Positions 8,088 to 16,698 of a stretch of DNA of 64,000 nucleotides are shown piece by piece (position 1 is the first letter of the stretch; each line of letters begins with the position of its first letter). The notes under the pieces were generated by a model. The model was not told the DNA's origin and ran no database searches. It was given only the letters and a program-made list of their open reading frames with translations. Source of the DNA: Acidilutibacter cellobiosedens (GTDB taxonomy: Bacteria > Bacillota > Clostridia > Tissierellales > Acidilutibacteraceae). Where the stretch lies: the NCBI RefSeq assembly GCF_004103715.1, contig NZ_CP035282.1:2470673-2534672 (forward strand), read 5' to 3'. Both the position numbers and the translations under genes were made by a program.

Positions 8088-9272
8088 TTATATTTTACAT
8101 TTGATTTTAAATGTCTCACAGTGATTAAAAAACATAAATTGGTTTATTTCAGTTTGAAAAAGTTTATAAAAATCATCATCAATTTTAGTATTTCCTTCCT
8201 TCCAAAAATTGAGTACATTAAGCTGTCTTACTTTTTTATCAAGGACAATTTCTATTCTTCCCACAAATCGATTCCCGTATAAAACAGGCAATACATAGTA
8301 ACCGTATTTTCTTTGACTCTTAGGCGTATAGATCTCCCATTTATAGTCAAAATCAAAAAGTGCACGGATAAGTTTTCTGTCCCAGAGCATATTATCAAGA
8401 GGAGCTATAAACTCGAGACGCTGTTTAAATGCATCCTGTGACAACACTGTTTTTATAAGTTCTTCATCTTCCTTAAGAAAATAAAGGGTGGCTTGAATAC
8501 CCTCAACTTTGCATCCCACTATTTTGTTTTCGGACAAAAGCAACGAAAATATATTGTTACGACGTTCTCCGTTAAATTTGTTGATGCCAAGCCATGCATC
8601 TGACGCCTTATTCCAAAGCAATCCTACTGAACCGATTCTACGAAGAACCTGCCATTTTGTGAAATCATCTTCAGTTTTATTTGGATCTTCAGTGTTCAAA
8701 ATCATCTCTTCAATATAATCTTCTGCCAAAGAATAATACTTATTATTTCCTTTCTTATGATGGATAATTAAATCTCCACGGAAATATAGGGTTTCAAGTA
8801 CCGCTCTTGATAATGTTGTCGGAGCCCAAGGCCAATCGACCATCTGTTTTAAATCAATATCCTTGGAACTTACACATCCTTTTTCTTTTATAATTCCCTT
8901 AATCTCGCCTGCAACCTTATCTACTTTATCATGACTTCTTCCATAAGATCTATAATTTTCACGTAAACGAGCAAAGTATTCCCAATCTTCCACTCTAAAA
9001 ATCGACATATTCTTATCAAAATAATCTATAAGTTTTCTATCCTCGTATAAAAGTTGATAAAGCATCTCCTTTGTAAATCCTAAAACTCTGGAATGCAAGA
9101 CAAGCTCCGGATTTTTCCCACAAATATCAATCGGGTCAAATTGAATACAGCCGGCTTGCCTAACATAATCGCACACTCCCCCTTTATCTTCAAATTTATA
9201 ATCTCCGATTAAACCTTGCTTTAAAAGTATAAAATTACGACCTTGGTCATTTGTTAAATTGTAAGTTTCCAT
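8088..9272 (-). CDS. YcaQ/AlkX-like winged-helix DNA glycosylase family protein
   Basis: A 394-residue member of the HTH_42 family, which includes E. coli YcaQ (crosslink DNA glycosylase) and streptomycete AlkZ. The family's catalytic Q-x-D or Q-x-Q element is seen as IQFDPID, Gln44 and Asp46, which matches the YcaQ type. Helical winged-helix segments follow (LYQLLYEDRKLIDYF, MVDWPWAPTTLSRAVLETLYFRGDL). A strong AGGAGG precedes the ATG. It may remove bulky alkylated bases or unhook interstrand crosslinks; the substrate is not shown by sequence. Confidence 0.8.
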   Translation of the reverse strand: METYNLTNDQGRNFILLKQGLIGDYKFEDKGGVCDYVRQAGCIQFDPIDICGKNPELVLHSRVLGFTKEMLYQLLYEDRKLIDYFDKNMSIFRVEDWEYFARLRENYRSYGRSHDKVDKVAGEIKGIIKEKGCVSSKDIDLKQMVDWPWAPTTLSRAVLETLYFRGDLIIHHKKGNNKYYSLAEDYIEEMILNTEDPNKTEDDFTKWQVLRRIGSVGLLWNKASDAWLGINKFNGERRNNIFSLLLSENKIVGCKVEGIQATLYFLKEDEELIKTVLSQDAFKQRLEFIAPLDNMLWDRKLIRALFDFDYKWEIYTPKSQRKYGYYVLPVLYGNRFVGRIEIVLDKKVRQLNVLNFWKEGNTKIDDDFYKLFQTEINQFMFFNHCETFKIKCKI

Positions 9273-9305
9273 TAAAAGTACCTCCTAAAAAGACAGGATA
9301 ACAAA

Positions 9306-9439
9306 AATCATATGACATTATAAAGCAGATGAATCTATCAGTCTTGTAAAAATTATATATTAACATATTCAAAATTACAATTGGATACTATGATTTAATA
9401 AATTTATCGCTGGACAAAATAGCCTTTAGATGGTAATAT
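9306..9439. repeat. 134-bp direct repeat, left copy (IS1634 target duplication)
   Basis: Identical base for base to 11395-11528 as far as I can read it; the match stops at both ends of both copies. It contains a copy of the promoter of tRNA-Thr (TGGACA at 9411, TAATAT at 9434). Confidence 0.95.
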
Positions 9440-11394
9440 CCCAAGTTTGACAGTTGGAGAAAAGAAAAAGCTTGTAGGCTATTGAAAACAATAGGATACA
9501 AGCTTTTATAGATTAATATAAAAGTGCGGAATGTTTATCGATTTTTTGTCAGCTTAAAAATTTTTTTCATTTGTTTTAATGTTACGATTTCATAGTCAGT
9601 ACGAAATCCGAATACCTCATGCAAGGCATCAGTAAAATCTGTTCTGGTGTATATGGGAATATATCCTTCTCCCTCTTCTAATTTAAAATTCATTTTACGT
9701 AAGCTGTTGATAATAGTACTACATGTAAACTTCTCTTCTAATTTTTTCTCCAATATCCTATAGATCAATAAAGCCATAAAACAGGTCATAAAATGTGCCT
9801 CAATCCTGTCATCACGGCTTAGGTGTACAGGCCTTGCTTTAAATTCACTTTTCATAATCCTGAATGATTCTTCAATTTCCCAGCGCTTTCTGTTTACTTT
9901 GACGATTATATCAACATCATCTTCAAGATTTGTACATACACCATAGAAACCGTCATATGTTTCTTCTTTTGATATAAGATCCGTATCTATGCTGTAAATC
10001 TCTTTTTTTGCTTGTTTCCCATCAGAAGTGTAATGTTTTTTTTCTATGAATCTTTTATAGTCATTTTGATTTGCCTTCTTTAATTTTGCTTTTGGATTTG
10101 TATTTATCAATTTCATAGCACGTTCAATCTGCGAGCTGCGTATCTTTCTATGATAATTTCTGTATTTTATTGAATATGTAACAACCAATCTTTGCTCTAA
10201 TCCATCTTCTTTTATCCAGCGTTCTTTGTAAAATATTTTTTCAATATCATTTTTTTCATCAAGCTCCATGATATCGTAGACCCCATCATCTCCTGAAAGA
10301 TGCCATCCTTTCGGATCAAGAGCCCAGTCTTTAAGATAGTTTTTCAATTTTTTGATCGATTGAGTTGTAATAAAAGCACGATCGTTTTTATCGTTGAATT
10401 TCCTGTTAGCATTAGACGCAAGCCCTGCATCAGTACATACCACAAATCTTGAAACATTGAAGTCTGACAAAATCTTTTTTTCCAAAGGCTTTAAGGTAAG
10501 CTGTTCATTTGTATTTCCTTTGCTGATTGAAAAAGCAAGAGGAATGCCGTTACCATCCATAAACATTCCCATCTGTACAATGGGGTTTGGTTTGTGATCT
10601 TTTCCAAAGCCATATTGTTTTAGTCCTTCTGATTGTTCAATTTCGAAAAAGTAATTAGTGCAGTCGTAATAAAGAATCCCGGTGTTTCGTTTAGAAACCT
10701 TTAAACTGTTTTGATACAAAGATGATTGAATAAAATCTGATTCCTTTGAAATGATTTCAAGTGCCCTGTATATATGCTGGAGTTGAAAATCCGGCGGTTC
10801 AATTAATTCAGAAGAAAGTTCATAGGTCGACAGTTTAGAACCGGGGAAAAGTATTCTGCCATAAATTAACCTTGAAAGAATGGAATCTAAATTAAAATTG
10901 AATTTATGTTTTTTTTTAATTTCGCTGCAGATATTATGTATCCCTAAATCATGATAAATTTTCTGGAGGAATAGGTAGCCACCATTGAAACTAAATTGAA
11001 CATCTTTTTTCAATAATCTTGATGGAGAGTACTTAGCAATAACATCAGTTTCTTTGCCTTCTTTTTCAAGGAGATTCATCTGAGCAATATATTTTTTTGC
11101 CCATTCAACAGGATCTTCGCCGCCCAACTTTTTTTCCAATTCGGCAACAGTGCCTAATTTTTCAACTATTTTAGTAGTCCTTTTACCATTGACCACAACA
11201 TCTTTTTTAACATAAAGTGAAGTAGCATTTTTAGATTTAGAGATTGATAACCTCATGGACGACACCTCCTATATATAAGAATATTATAACACATTCCGGC
11301 CTATTCCGCAATATAAATATTTTAAATTTGACAAAAAATAAAGCCATTTCAATGACTTTAGCGATTTTTTTATTCTTCAACTGTCAAAGACCCG
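9440..11394 (-). mobile_element. IS1634-family insertion sequence
   Basis: About 1955 bp lie between the 134-bp repeats. The two ends form an imperfect terminal inverted repeat: the left end has GTTTGACAGTTGGAGAA and the inverted right end has CTTTGACAGTTGAAGAA. It carries one transposase gene filling most of the element. IS1634 of Mycoplasma mycoides is known for long target duplications of variable length, which fits the flanking repeats here. Confidence 0.85.
9535..11256 (-). CDS. IS1634-family transposase (IS4 superfamily, DDE type)
   Basis: A protein of 573 residues. The ATG at 11256 is chosen because GGAGG lies 8 bases upstream; the GTG three codons earlier overlaps that site. DDE catalytic residues are in YYDCTNYFFE (first D), VCTDAGLAS (second D) and the Y/R-E-K region VNRKRWEIEESFRIMKSEFK. 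The N-terminal segment (SLYVKKDVVVNGKRTTKIVEKLG) is typical of IS1634-like transposases. The frame is intact, so the element may be active. Confidence 0.92.
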   Translation of the reverse strand: MRLSISKSKNATSLYVKKDVVVNGKRTTKIVEKLGTVAELEKKLGGEDPVEWAKKYIAQMNLLEKEGKETDVIAKYSPSRLLKKDVQFSFNGGYLFLQKIYHDLGIHNICSEIKKKHKFNFNLDSILSRLIYGRILFPGSKLSTYELSSELIEPPDFQLQHIYRALEIISKESDFIQSSLYQNSLKVSKRNTGILYYDCTNYFFEIEQSEGLKQYGFGKDHKPNPIVQMGMFMDGNGIPLAFSISKGNTNEQLTLKPLEKKILSDFNVSRFVVCTDAGLASNANRKFNDKNDRAFITTQSIKKLKNYLKDWALDPKGWHLSGDDGVYDIMELDEKNDIEKIFYKERWIKEDGLEQRLVVTYSIKYRNYHRKIRSSQIERAMKLINTNPKAKLKKANQNDYKRFIEKKHYTSDGKQAKKEIYSIDTDLISKEETYDGFYGVCTNLEDDVDIIVKVNRKRWEIEESFRIMKSEFKARPVHLSRDDRIEAHFMTCFMALLIYRILEKKLEEKFTCSTIINSLRKMNFKLEEGEGYIPIYTRTDFTDALHEVFGFRTDYEIVTLKQMKKIFKLTKNR

Positions 11395-11528
11395 AATCAT
11401 ATGACATTATAAAGCAGATGAATCTATCAGTCTTGTAAAAATTATATATTAACATATTCAAAATTACAATTGGATACTATGATTTAATAAATTTATCGCT
11501 GGACAAAATAGCCTTTAGATGGTAATAT
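11395..11528. repeat. 134-bp direct repeat, right copy (IS1634 target duplication)
   Basis: Second copy of 9306-9439. It ends exactly with the -10 box of the downstream tRNA-Thr promoter. Confidence 0.95.
11500..11528 (+). promoter_or_regulatory. Promoter of tRNA-Thr
   Basis: TGGACA (11500-11505), a 17-base spacer, then TAATAT (11523-11528), 13 bases before the mature tRNA 5' end. Confidence 0.75.
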
Positions 11529-11541
11529 ATATTTATGTTAT

Positions 11542-11617
<76 letters not shown>

Positions 11618-11623
11618 AGTGAA

Positions 11624-11664
11624 GAGGTTGTAATAGGATATTTATTCTATTACAACCTCTTTTT
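11624..11664 (+). terminator. Intrinsic terminator of tRNA-Thr
   Basis: A perfect 13-bp stem (11624-11636 with 11647-11659), a 10-base loop and a run of T at 11660-11664. Confidence 0.92.
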
Positions 11665-11771
11665 CATAAATTAGAAGGAAAAATCTGTTTTATAGAGAAT
11701 AATCAAATAGTAGAAGTAGAATACGTTTGAAGACATATCAGAAGGGTAAAAATCCTATTTTTAATATATAT

Positions 11772-11822
11772 GCAGAAATAAAACTGATTTCTGAAAATAT
11801 AAGATATTATGAAAAAATATAA
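11772..11822 (+). pseudogene. Possible remnant of a MerR-type regulator
   Basis: The 16-residue frame AEIKLISENIRYYEKI ends in TAA and resembles the RYYEKIG turn of MerR-family DNA-binding domains. Very short; identity is uncertain. It lies just upstream of the flavin reductase-like gene. Confidence 0.25.
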
Positions 11823-11844
11823 ATAATCATGTCATACTGTTGTC

Positions 11845-12375
11845 ATGTTTGGTTTGTTATACGGTAAACCTAACGTGAATCTTCACTTCTGGAGTTCCTT
11901 TTCCGGTGATGGCAGCGGCTTTTTTGCAATCATTTCCGGACTTTACCAACATACCCATGCTTATAAAGACATCCTCAGGACAGGTGAATTCTGTATTAAC
12001 TTTCTCAGTGCTGATTATTATGACAACCTTTATGATACGATCAAAAATAATAATTATGAAGCTGATGAATTTATAATTGGCAAGTTTACGGAAGAAAAAG
12101 CGAAACTCATTAATGCTCCGCGAATTAAAGAAAGCTTCTTGTGCTTGGAATGTAAATTACACAGTACCTCGGATTTAACCAATATGGGTATTGCAGTACT
12201 GGTCATTGGTGAAGTAATTAATATTGCTATAGATGAAGAATACTCAAAGGGCATAGATAAAAAATATTCCGAGACAGGTTTTATGTTTAATATCCACGCT
12301 CCAAAAAATCTATCTACAGGAGAAGATAATATCAGCGCCGTTGCCACATGTAATATAGTCAGAACGGAAAGTTGA
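11845..12375 (+). CDS. Flavin reductase-like (FMN-binding split barrel) protein, N-terminus short
   Basis: 176 residues with split-barrel features: GKPNVN near the start, RTGEFCINFLSADYYD around residues 46-60 and a C-terminal strand region. Members reduce or bind FMN. The usual N-terminal proline-rich strand (about 15-20 residues) is missing, an in-frame TAA lies just upstream and no ribosome site precedes the ATG, so the 5' end may be truncated. The segment NVNLHFWSSFSGDGSGFF also looks irregular for the family. Possibly a decaying gene. Confidence 0.55.
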   Translation: MFGLLYGKPNVNLHFWSSFSGDGSGFFAIISGLYQHTHAYKDILRTGEFCINFLSADYYDNLYDTIKNNNYEADEFIIGKFTEEKAKLINAPRIKESFLCLECKLHSTSDLTNMGIAVLVIGEVINIAIDEEYSKGIDKKYSETGFMFNIHAPKNLSTGEDNISAVATCNIVRTES

Positions 12376-12410
12376 ATTATAAAAGATTATGGTACAAAGG
12401 AGGAATAAAA

Positions 12411-12665
12411 ATGCCTAAAGTCAAATTGACTGTAGTAAAAAGCAATTGTAGAGGTAGATATTGCAAAGAAGGGGATGAATACATCATTGAAGATTTATGC
12501 CCCCCTATCTGCCATGAACTTTGGAATGCGGCATATCCTTATGTCTATACATTGCTAAATGGTGGAACACTGGATTATGGCAATAAAAGGGCAGCTATGT
12601 TTGACATAAAATGTCCCGATGAAGGTAGGGTCATAATCCATGGTGAAATAATAAATAATAGCTGA
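12411..12665 (+). CDS. TIGR04076 family protein
   Basis: An 84-residue protein starting MPKVKLTVVKSNCRGRYCKE after a strong AAAGGAGG site. It matches the small Cys-containing TIGR04076 family of anaerobes, whose function is unknown; family traits seen are GDEYIIEDLCPPICHELW and AYPYVYTLLNGG. It follows the flavin reductase-like gene by 35 bp and is probably co-transcribed with it. Confidence 0.75.
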   Translation: MPKVKLTVVKSNCRGRYCKEGDEYIIEDLCPPICHELWNAAYPYVYTLLNGGTLDYGNKRAAMFDIKCPDEGRVIIHGEIINNS

Positions 12666-12676
12666 GATATTTTATA

Positions 12677-12703
12677 GGGAACTGTTTACACAACAGTTCC
12701 TTT
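12677..12703 (+). terminator. Intrinsic terminator
   Basis: GGAACTGTT (12678-12686) pairs with AACAGTTCC (12692-12700), followed by TTT. It closes the two-gene unit. Confidence 0.75.
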
Positions 12704-12758
12704 ATGTTACAACCCATTATTTAATCAATATCAATTTTCTCTAATTTTAATATCTGAA

Positions 12759-12825
12759 TTATTTAATCAAATTTATTTTATATTTTTCTGTCCAATAATC
12801 CATCAAATGAACCAAGTCATAAATT
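12759..12825 (-). pseudogene. Remnant of the 3' end of an asparagine synthetase gene
   Basis: On the minus strand these 67 bases align closely with the last codons of the complete asparagine synthetase gene at 20840-22663, including the tail KINLIK and stop. One base is missing in the middle (FMTWFI, then DYWTEKYKINLIK in another frame). Similarity continues a few bases past the stop. It abuts the 3' end of the ClC gene. Confidence 0.7.
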
Positions 12826-14383
12826 ACTGTAAAGTTGTAATTCTGTTTAATATCTCTCTTACCTTAGGTTCTTCATTTAAATTAATAAGAAATACCAGAT
12901 AATCTTCTCCCAAAATTCTCGTATTTCCTTTAGGAATAATATCCCTTCCTCCCCGTCTGATTGAAATAAGGAGGCACTCCTTCGGAAAAGCAATTTCTTT
13001 TACAAGTTTATTCTCAGCTTGGCAACCGTGATGAACAATTGTTTCTATGGTAATTTTCTTGCTTTTATCATATTCCGTGTCTATCTTGGATTCTGAAATT
13101 TGATTTTCCAGCAGAGAGTCATATATAGGTGCACTTTTCAATAAATCAGCAACTACATAAGCCGAAACTGCAACTACGGTGAGGGATAACAGATGAGTAA
13201 ATGACCCGGTCATCTCAACCAGCAAGATAATACCCGTTATGGGTGCTCGGACAATCGATGTGAAATATCCAGCCATAGCAAGTATTATAAAATTGTAAAA
13301 TAAATTTTCGTCACACCCTAAATAGTTTATTGAAATATTTCCCCAAATTGCACCGATAATCCCTCCCATAATGAGAAGAGGAAAAAATATTCCTCCCGGC
13401 GCACCGGAGCCAAAGCTTACCATAGAAAATATAAATTTAACGGCAAGGATCAAAAATAAAAACCTAATCCCCGTGGATAACTGAAGTTGACCGATTATTT
13501 TATTTCCACTTCCCAATACGATGGGGAAAAATATTCCCAATAATCCAGCACAGGCAAATGGAATTATCATTCTGACTTTTATATTGGATTTCCCGATTTT
13601 TTTATAAAGTTTCTGGCTCTTTAATAATATATAATTATAAAAGGCTCCAGCAATTCCAAGTATAGCTCCAAGTATGAAAAGCAACCAATATTTATTCAAC
13701 GGTATGGTATTTTGAACGTTAAAATTAAATACGGGACTGGTTCCGAAAATAACTCTGGCAATAAAATCAGAAACAACAGCTGCTGTCATAGTCGACAATA
13801 AAATAACAGGAGAAAAATATTTAAATATCTCTTCCATTGCAAACATAGCCCCTGCCAGAGGAGCATTAAAGGCAGCCGAAAGTCCTGCACTTGCACCGCT
13901 TGCAATCAGTATCTTCTTCTCTGTCTGAGAATCGGCAAATTTATCTCCTATTCCCTGAGCCACACAAGCTCCAAGTTGAACCGACGGTCCTTCTCGCCCT
14001 AAAGAAAGGCCTGATAATATAGAAAGAGCTCCTCCTCCAAATTTTGCAATTAACGTACTGAACCAATTATTCTTAAAATATCCCATTATAATTCCTTTAA
14101 CTTGAGGAATACCGCTTCCGCTAATCATCTTATATTTTGAAACCAAAATTCCTACAAAAAAACCGAGAAGACAAAGTATTATAAATACAAAGGGGAACAA
14201 TATCAAATGACTATCTATGTAATCATATACTCTAAAACATAATTTTTCTCCACTCATAAGAACTAAACGATAAAAAGATGCTACAATACCTACTGCCAAT
14301 CCTATTAATATGCTCTTATATAAAACCGGCAATTTCTTGGAATTAATATCAATTACTGATTTGTATTTGTTGTTAGTATTCAT
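12824..14383 (-). CDS. ClC-family chloride channel or H+/Cl- antiporter with TrkA-C domain
   Basis: 519 residues. Ion-path motifs are all present: GSGIPQVKG (residues 88-96), GREGPSVQLG (about 127-136, with the gating glutamate) and GGIFFP (about 330). The membrane part spans residues 20-430, and a cytoplasmic TrkA-C-like domain fills 440-519 (ECLLISIRRGGRDIIPKGNTRI). Such proteins exchange Cl- for protons. The family also includes fluoride-selective members, but the sequence here looks like the standard chloride type. It is monocistronic. Confidence 0.92.
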   Translation of the reverse strand: MNTNNKYKSVIDINSKKLPVLYKSILIGLAVGIVASFYRLVLMSGEKLCFRVYDYIDSHLILFPFVFIILCLLGFFVGILVSKYKMISGSGIPQVKGIIMGYFKNNWFSTLIAKFGGGALSILSGLSLGREGPSVQLGACVAQGIGDKFADSQTEKKILIASGASAGLSAAFNAPLAGAMFAMEEIFKYFSPVILLSTMTAAVVSDFIARVIFGTSPVFNFNVQNTIPLNKYWLLFILGAILGIAGAFYNYILLKSQKLYKKIGKSNIKVRMIIPFACAGLLGIFFPIVLGSGNKIIGQLQLSTGIRFLFLILAVKFIFSMVSFGSGAPGGIFFPLLIMGGIIGAIWGNISINYLGCDENLFYNFIILAMAGYFTSIVRAPITGIILLVEMTGSFTHLLSLTVVAVSAYVVADLLKSAPIYDSLLENQISESKIDTEYDKSKKITIETIVHHGCQAENKLVKEIAFPKECLLISIRRGGRDIIPKGNTRILGEDYLVFLINLNEEPKVREILNRITTLQ

Positions 14384-14597
14384 AAAATTTCCACCTTTAA
14401 ATTATTGAATTTAATTAAATAGTCCAATTGCGATTATAACATAAAAAAATAAAAAATAAAAATACGTTTCTGTTAACCAAACAGTTATTTAACGACAGCA
14501 TATATTTATATTATGCTGAGATAATGAAATTATCAAAGTAGTTAACCTGTAAATGAAACATTTGGCCTCAAATTAAGTTATTATTCGGAGGTTTTCA

Positions 14598-14650
14598 TTG
14601 ACAAAATTTAAATTTAAAAGTATAATTAGTTATACAAGTATTACATGTAA
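14598..14650 (+). promoter_or_regulatory. Promoter and possible operator of the AbrB-ABC operon
   Basis: TTGACA (14598-14603), 17 bases, TATAAT (14621-14626). A perfect palindrome TTACATGTAA at 14641-14650 lies in the start region and could be the operator of the AbrB-like first gene product. Confidence 0.75.
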
Positions 14651-14670
14651 AACTTATTGGAGGTTTTAAT

Positions 14671-14976
14671 ATGAAAAGTAAATCTAAGAACACAGGTAAA
14701 TATATGGGTTCAGTCAAGGTAGGCCCAAAAGGTCAAATTGTAATTCCTAAGGAAGTTCGTGACATGTTTGGAATTGAATCTGGAGATACATTGATTTTAC
14801 TTGCCGACGCCCAGAAAGGTATTGCAATTGAAAGAACAGGTATTTTCGACAAGATTGCAGATGAAATTTTAAGTGGGAGGGGCAGAGAAATTTATCCCGA
14901 GCATAGCAATGAAGACAATTTAACTTTTGCAAAGGAAATTAAAAAAATCAGCGACAATGAGGAGAAAAAGAAATGA
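14671..14976 (+). CDS. AbrB/SpoVT-type transcriptional regulator
   Basis: 101 residues with a swapped-hairpin AbrB domain at 14-60 (VKVGPKGQIVIPKEVRDMFG, then IESGDTLILLAD), followed by a charged tail. It is likely a dimeric DNA-binding repressor. A GGAGG site precedes the ATG. Its stop overlaps the start of the ABC ATPase gene, a common arrangement for a regulator of its own drug or peptide exporter. Confidence 0.88.
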   Translation: MKSKSKNTGKYMGSVKVGPKGQIVIPKEVRDMFGIESGDTLILLADAQKGIAIERTGIFDKIADEILSGRGREIYPEHSNEDNLTFAKEIKKISDNEEKKK

Positions 14977-15707
14977 TAGCAATTCAAACAACTAATCTTA
15001 CAAAAAAATATAATGAAAAAACAGTTGTCAATTCTCTTAACCTAACTATTGAACAGGGAGAACTGTTTGCTTTATTAGGCGTAAACGGTGCAGGAAAATC
15101 CACCACCATAAAAATGTTATCATGTCTTACTAAACCGACAAAAGGCGATGGAATAATTTTCGGTAACAGCATCGTCTCAAATCCAATAAAAGTGAAAGAA
15201 CATATCAACATTTCGCCTCAGGAAACGGCCATAGCTCCTAATCTGACTGTCAAAGAAAATCTTGAATTTATTGCAGAAATATACGGAAGTAACAAAAAAC
15301 AAGCCAGACAAAAGGCCGAAAATACTATATCAGCTTTTGATCTCTCCGAAATTGAACAGACCAAGGCAAAAATATTATCGGGTGGTTGGCAAAGAAGACT
15401 TAGTATTGCAATGGCATTAATTTCAGAACCTCGAATCTTGTTTCTTGATGAACCTACCCTTGGTCTTGACGTACTTGCAAGGAGAGAGCTCTGGAATATT
15501 ATTAAAAAATTAAAAGGTAAAGTTACGGTTATTCTAACCACTCATTATTTAGAAGAAGCAGAATCTTTGTCCGACAGAATCGGCATTATGGTAAAGGGTG
15601 AGTTAAAAGCAATAGGTACCGTAAGCGAGCTGCTGAAAAAGACAAATACAACAAAATTTGAGGATGCTTTTATTGCTATCGCAGAAAATGGAGGTATGGA
15701 TGTATGA
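14973..15707 (+). CDS. ABC transporter ATP-binding protein
   Basis: 244 residues. Walker A is GVNGAGKST (about residues 36-44), the signature motif is LSGGWQRR (tryptophan in place of the usual glutamine), Walker B is RILFLDEPTLGLD and the switch histidine is in TTHYLEEAE. It overlaps both neighbours by four bases, so the three genes are tightly coupled. It powers the ABC-2 permease encoded next. Confidence 0.93.
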   Translation: MIAIQTTNLTKKYNEKTVVNSLNLTIEQGELFALLGVNGAGKSTTIKMLSCLTKPTKGDGIIFGNSIVSNPIKVKEHINISPQETAIAPNLTVKENLEFIAEIYGSNKKQARQKAENTISAFDLSEIEQTKAKILSGGWQRRLSIAMALISEPRILFLDEPTLGLDVLARRELWNIIKKLKGKVTVILTTHYLEEAESLSDRIGIMVKGELKAIGTVSELLKKTNTTKFEDAFIAIAENGGMDV

Positions 15708-16441
15708 AAACATTAGCTTTTGCTTCACGAAACGGAAAAGAAATTGTGAGAGACAGAATTAATTTAGCCTTTGGCATTGGTTTTCCCGTAATCCTGCTTT
15801 TACTTCTATCAGCAATACAATCAAATATTCCCGTTAAACTATTTGAAATTAAGCACCTTACTCCCGGAATTGCGGTTTTTGGACTTTCCTTTATTTCGCT
15901 TTTTTCAGGTATGCTGATTGCAAAGGACAGAACCAGTTCATTTATGCTGCGTTTGTTTGCTTCTCCCCTTAAATCAAGTAATTTTATTTTCGGATATATG
16001 CTTCCCCTATTCCCTATGGCTATGCTGCAAGTTTGTGTATGTTTTGTCGTGGCATTTTTCTTGGGATTAGCCCCAAGCATGAATGTATTGCTTACCATCA
16101 TCGTATTAATTCCGGCAGCAGTTTTGTTCATTTCAATAGGTTTGCTTTGCGGCAGTTTATTCAATGACAGGCAAGTGGGCGGTATATGCGGTGCACTGCT
16201 GACGAATTTGAGCGCGTGGCTTTCCGGAACTTGGTTTGACATTGATCTGGTCGGCGGCGCATTCAAAAAAACTGCAGAGGCACTTCCCTTCCTTCATGCT
16301 GTCAATGCCGGAAGAGCCGCCATTTCCGGCAATTATTCTTTAATTTTATCAGATTTATGGTGGGTAATCGTATATGCAGCTATTATTACGGTCATTGCTG
16401 TCCTTGTATTCACAAAAAAGATGAACAGTGACAAAATATAA
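15704..16441 (+). CDS. ABC-2 type transporter permease
   Basis: 245 residues with six hydrophobic segments and the ABC-2 hallmark stretch around residues 160-185 (RQVGGICGALLTNLSAWLSG). It pairs with the preceding ATPase as an exporter, probably for a drug, lipid or peptide. The start overlaps the ATPase stop. Confidence 0.88.
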   Translation: MKTLAFASRNGKEIVRDRINLAFGIGFPVILLLLLSAIQSNIPVKLFEIKHLTPGIAVFGLSFISLFSGMLIAKDRTSSFMLRLFASPLKSSNFIFGYMLPLFPMAMLQVCVCFVVAFFLGLAPSMNVLLTIIVLIPAAVLFISIGLLCGSLFNDRQVGGICGALLTNLSAWLSGTWFDIDLVGGAFKKTAEALPFLHAVNAGRAAISGNYSLILSDLWWVIVYAAIITVIAVLVFTKKMNSDKI

Positions 16442-16442
16442 T

Positions 16443-16503
16443 GGAATCCATTTGCTGAAAATGTAAATTAGAATAAATTGGATTTTCCTATAGATTATAA
16501 AAG
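16443..16503 (-). repeat. Intergenic palindromic repeat, copy A (inverted, diverged)
   Basis: Matches the family consensus in reverse orientation (AATCCATTTGCTGAAAAT ... TTTTCCTATAGATTATAAAA). Sits just left of a terminator hairpin, with copy B on its other side. Confidence 0.6.
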
Positions 16504-16510
16504 TATATGG

Positions 16511-16555
16511 AAAGGAACTTATTTTAAATTAATATTAAAAATAGGTTCCTTTTTT
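16511..16555 (+). terminator. Intrinsic terminator of the AbrB-ABC operon
   Basis: AAGGAACTTATTTT pairs with AAAATAGGTTCCTT across a short loop, followed by TTTTTT. Confidence 0.8.
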
Positions 16556-16618
16556 ATAACCCATAGAAGAATCATAATTTTTTTAATATAAATTTTTCGT
16601 AAATGGGTCCCAAAAAAG
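16551..16618 (+). repeat. Intergenic palindromic repeat, copy B
   Basis: Begins TTTTTATAACCCATAG and ends AAATGGGTCCCAAAAAAG; the two ends are imperfect inverted repeats. Confidence 0.7.
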
Positions 16619-16624
16619 TATTAT

Positions 16625-16681
16625 TTGACATTTAAGTCTAATTAAAATATAATTAGGTTACTAACAATTAGTTTACTAATT
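16625..16681 (+). promoter_or_regulatory. Promoter and tandem MarR-type operators
   Basis: TTGACA (16625-16630), a 17-base spacer and TATAAT (16648-16653). Directly behind are two similar boxes, TTAGGTTACTAA (16653-16664) and TTAGTTTACTAA (16668-16679); the second extends to a perfect 7-bp-arm palindrome (16666-16681). Placement over the transcription start suits autorepression by the MarR-family gene product. Confidence 0.8.
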
Positions 16682-16698
16682 ATAAAGGAGGAAAATTT

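Noticed and set aside
14599-14670. Short frame with TTG start and GGAGG upstream, before the AbrB gene
   Set aside because: It coincides with a consensus promoter (TTGACA-17-TATAAT), so the TTG is the -35 box rather than a start codon.
15368-15400. Altered ABC signature LSGGW as a sign of a broken ATPase
   Set aside because: Walker A, Walker B and the switch histidine are intact and the gene is tightly coupled to its permease; one substitution at the last position is tolerable.
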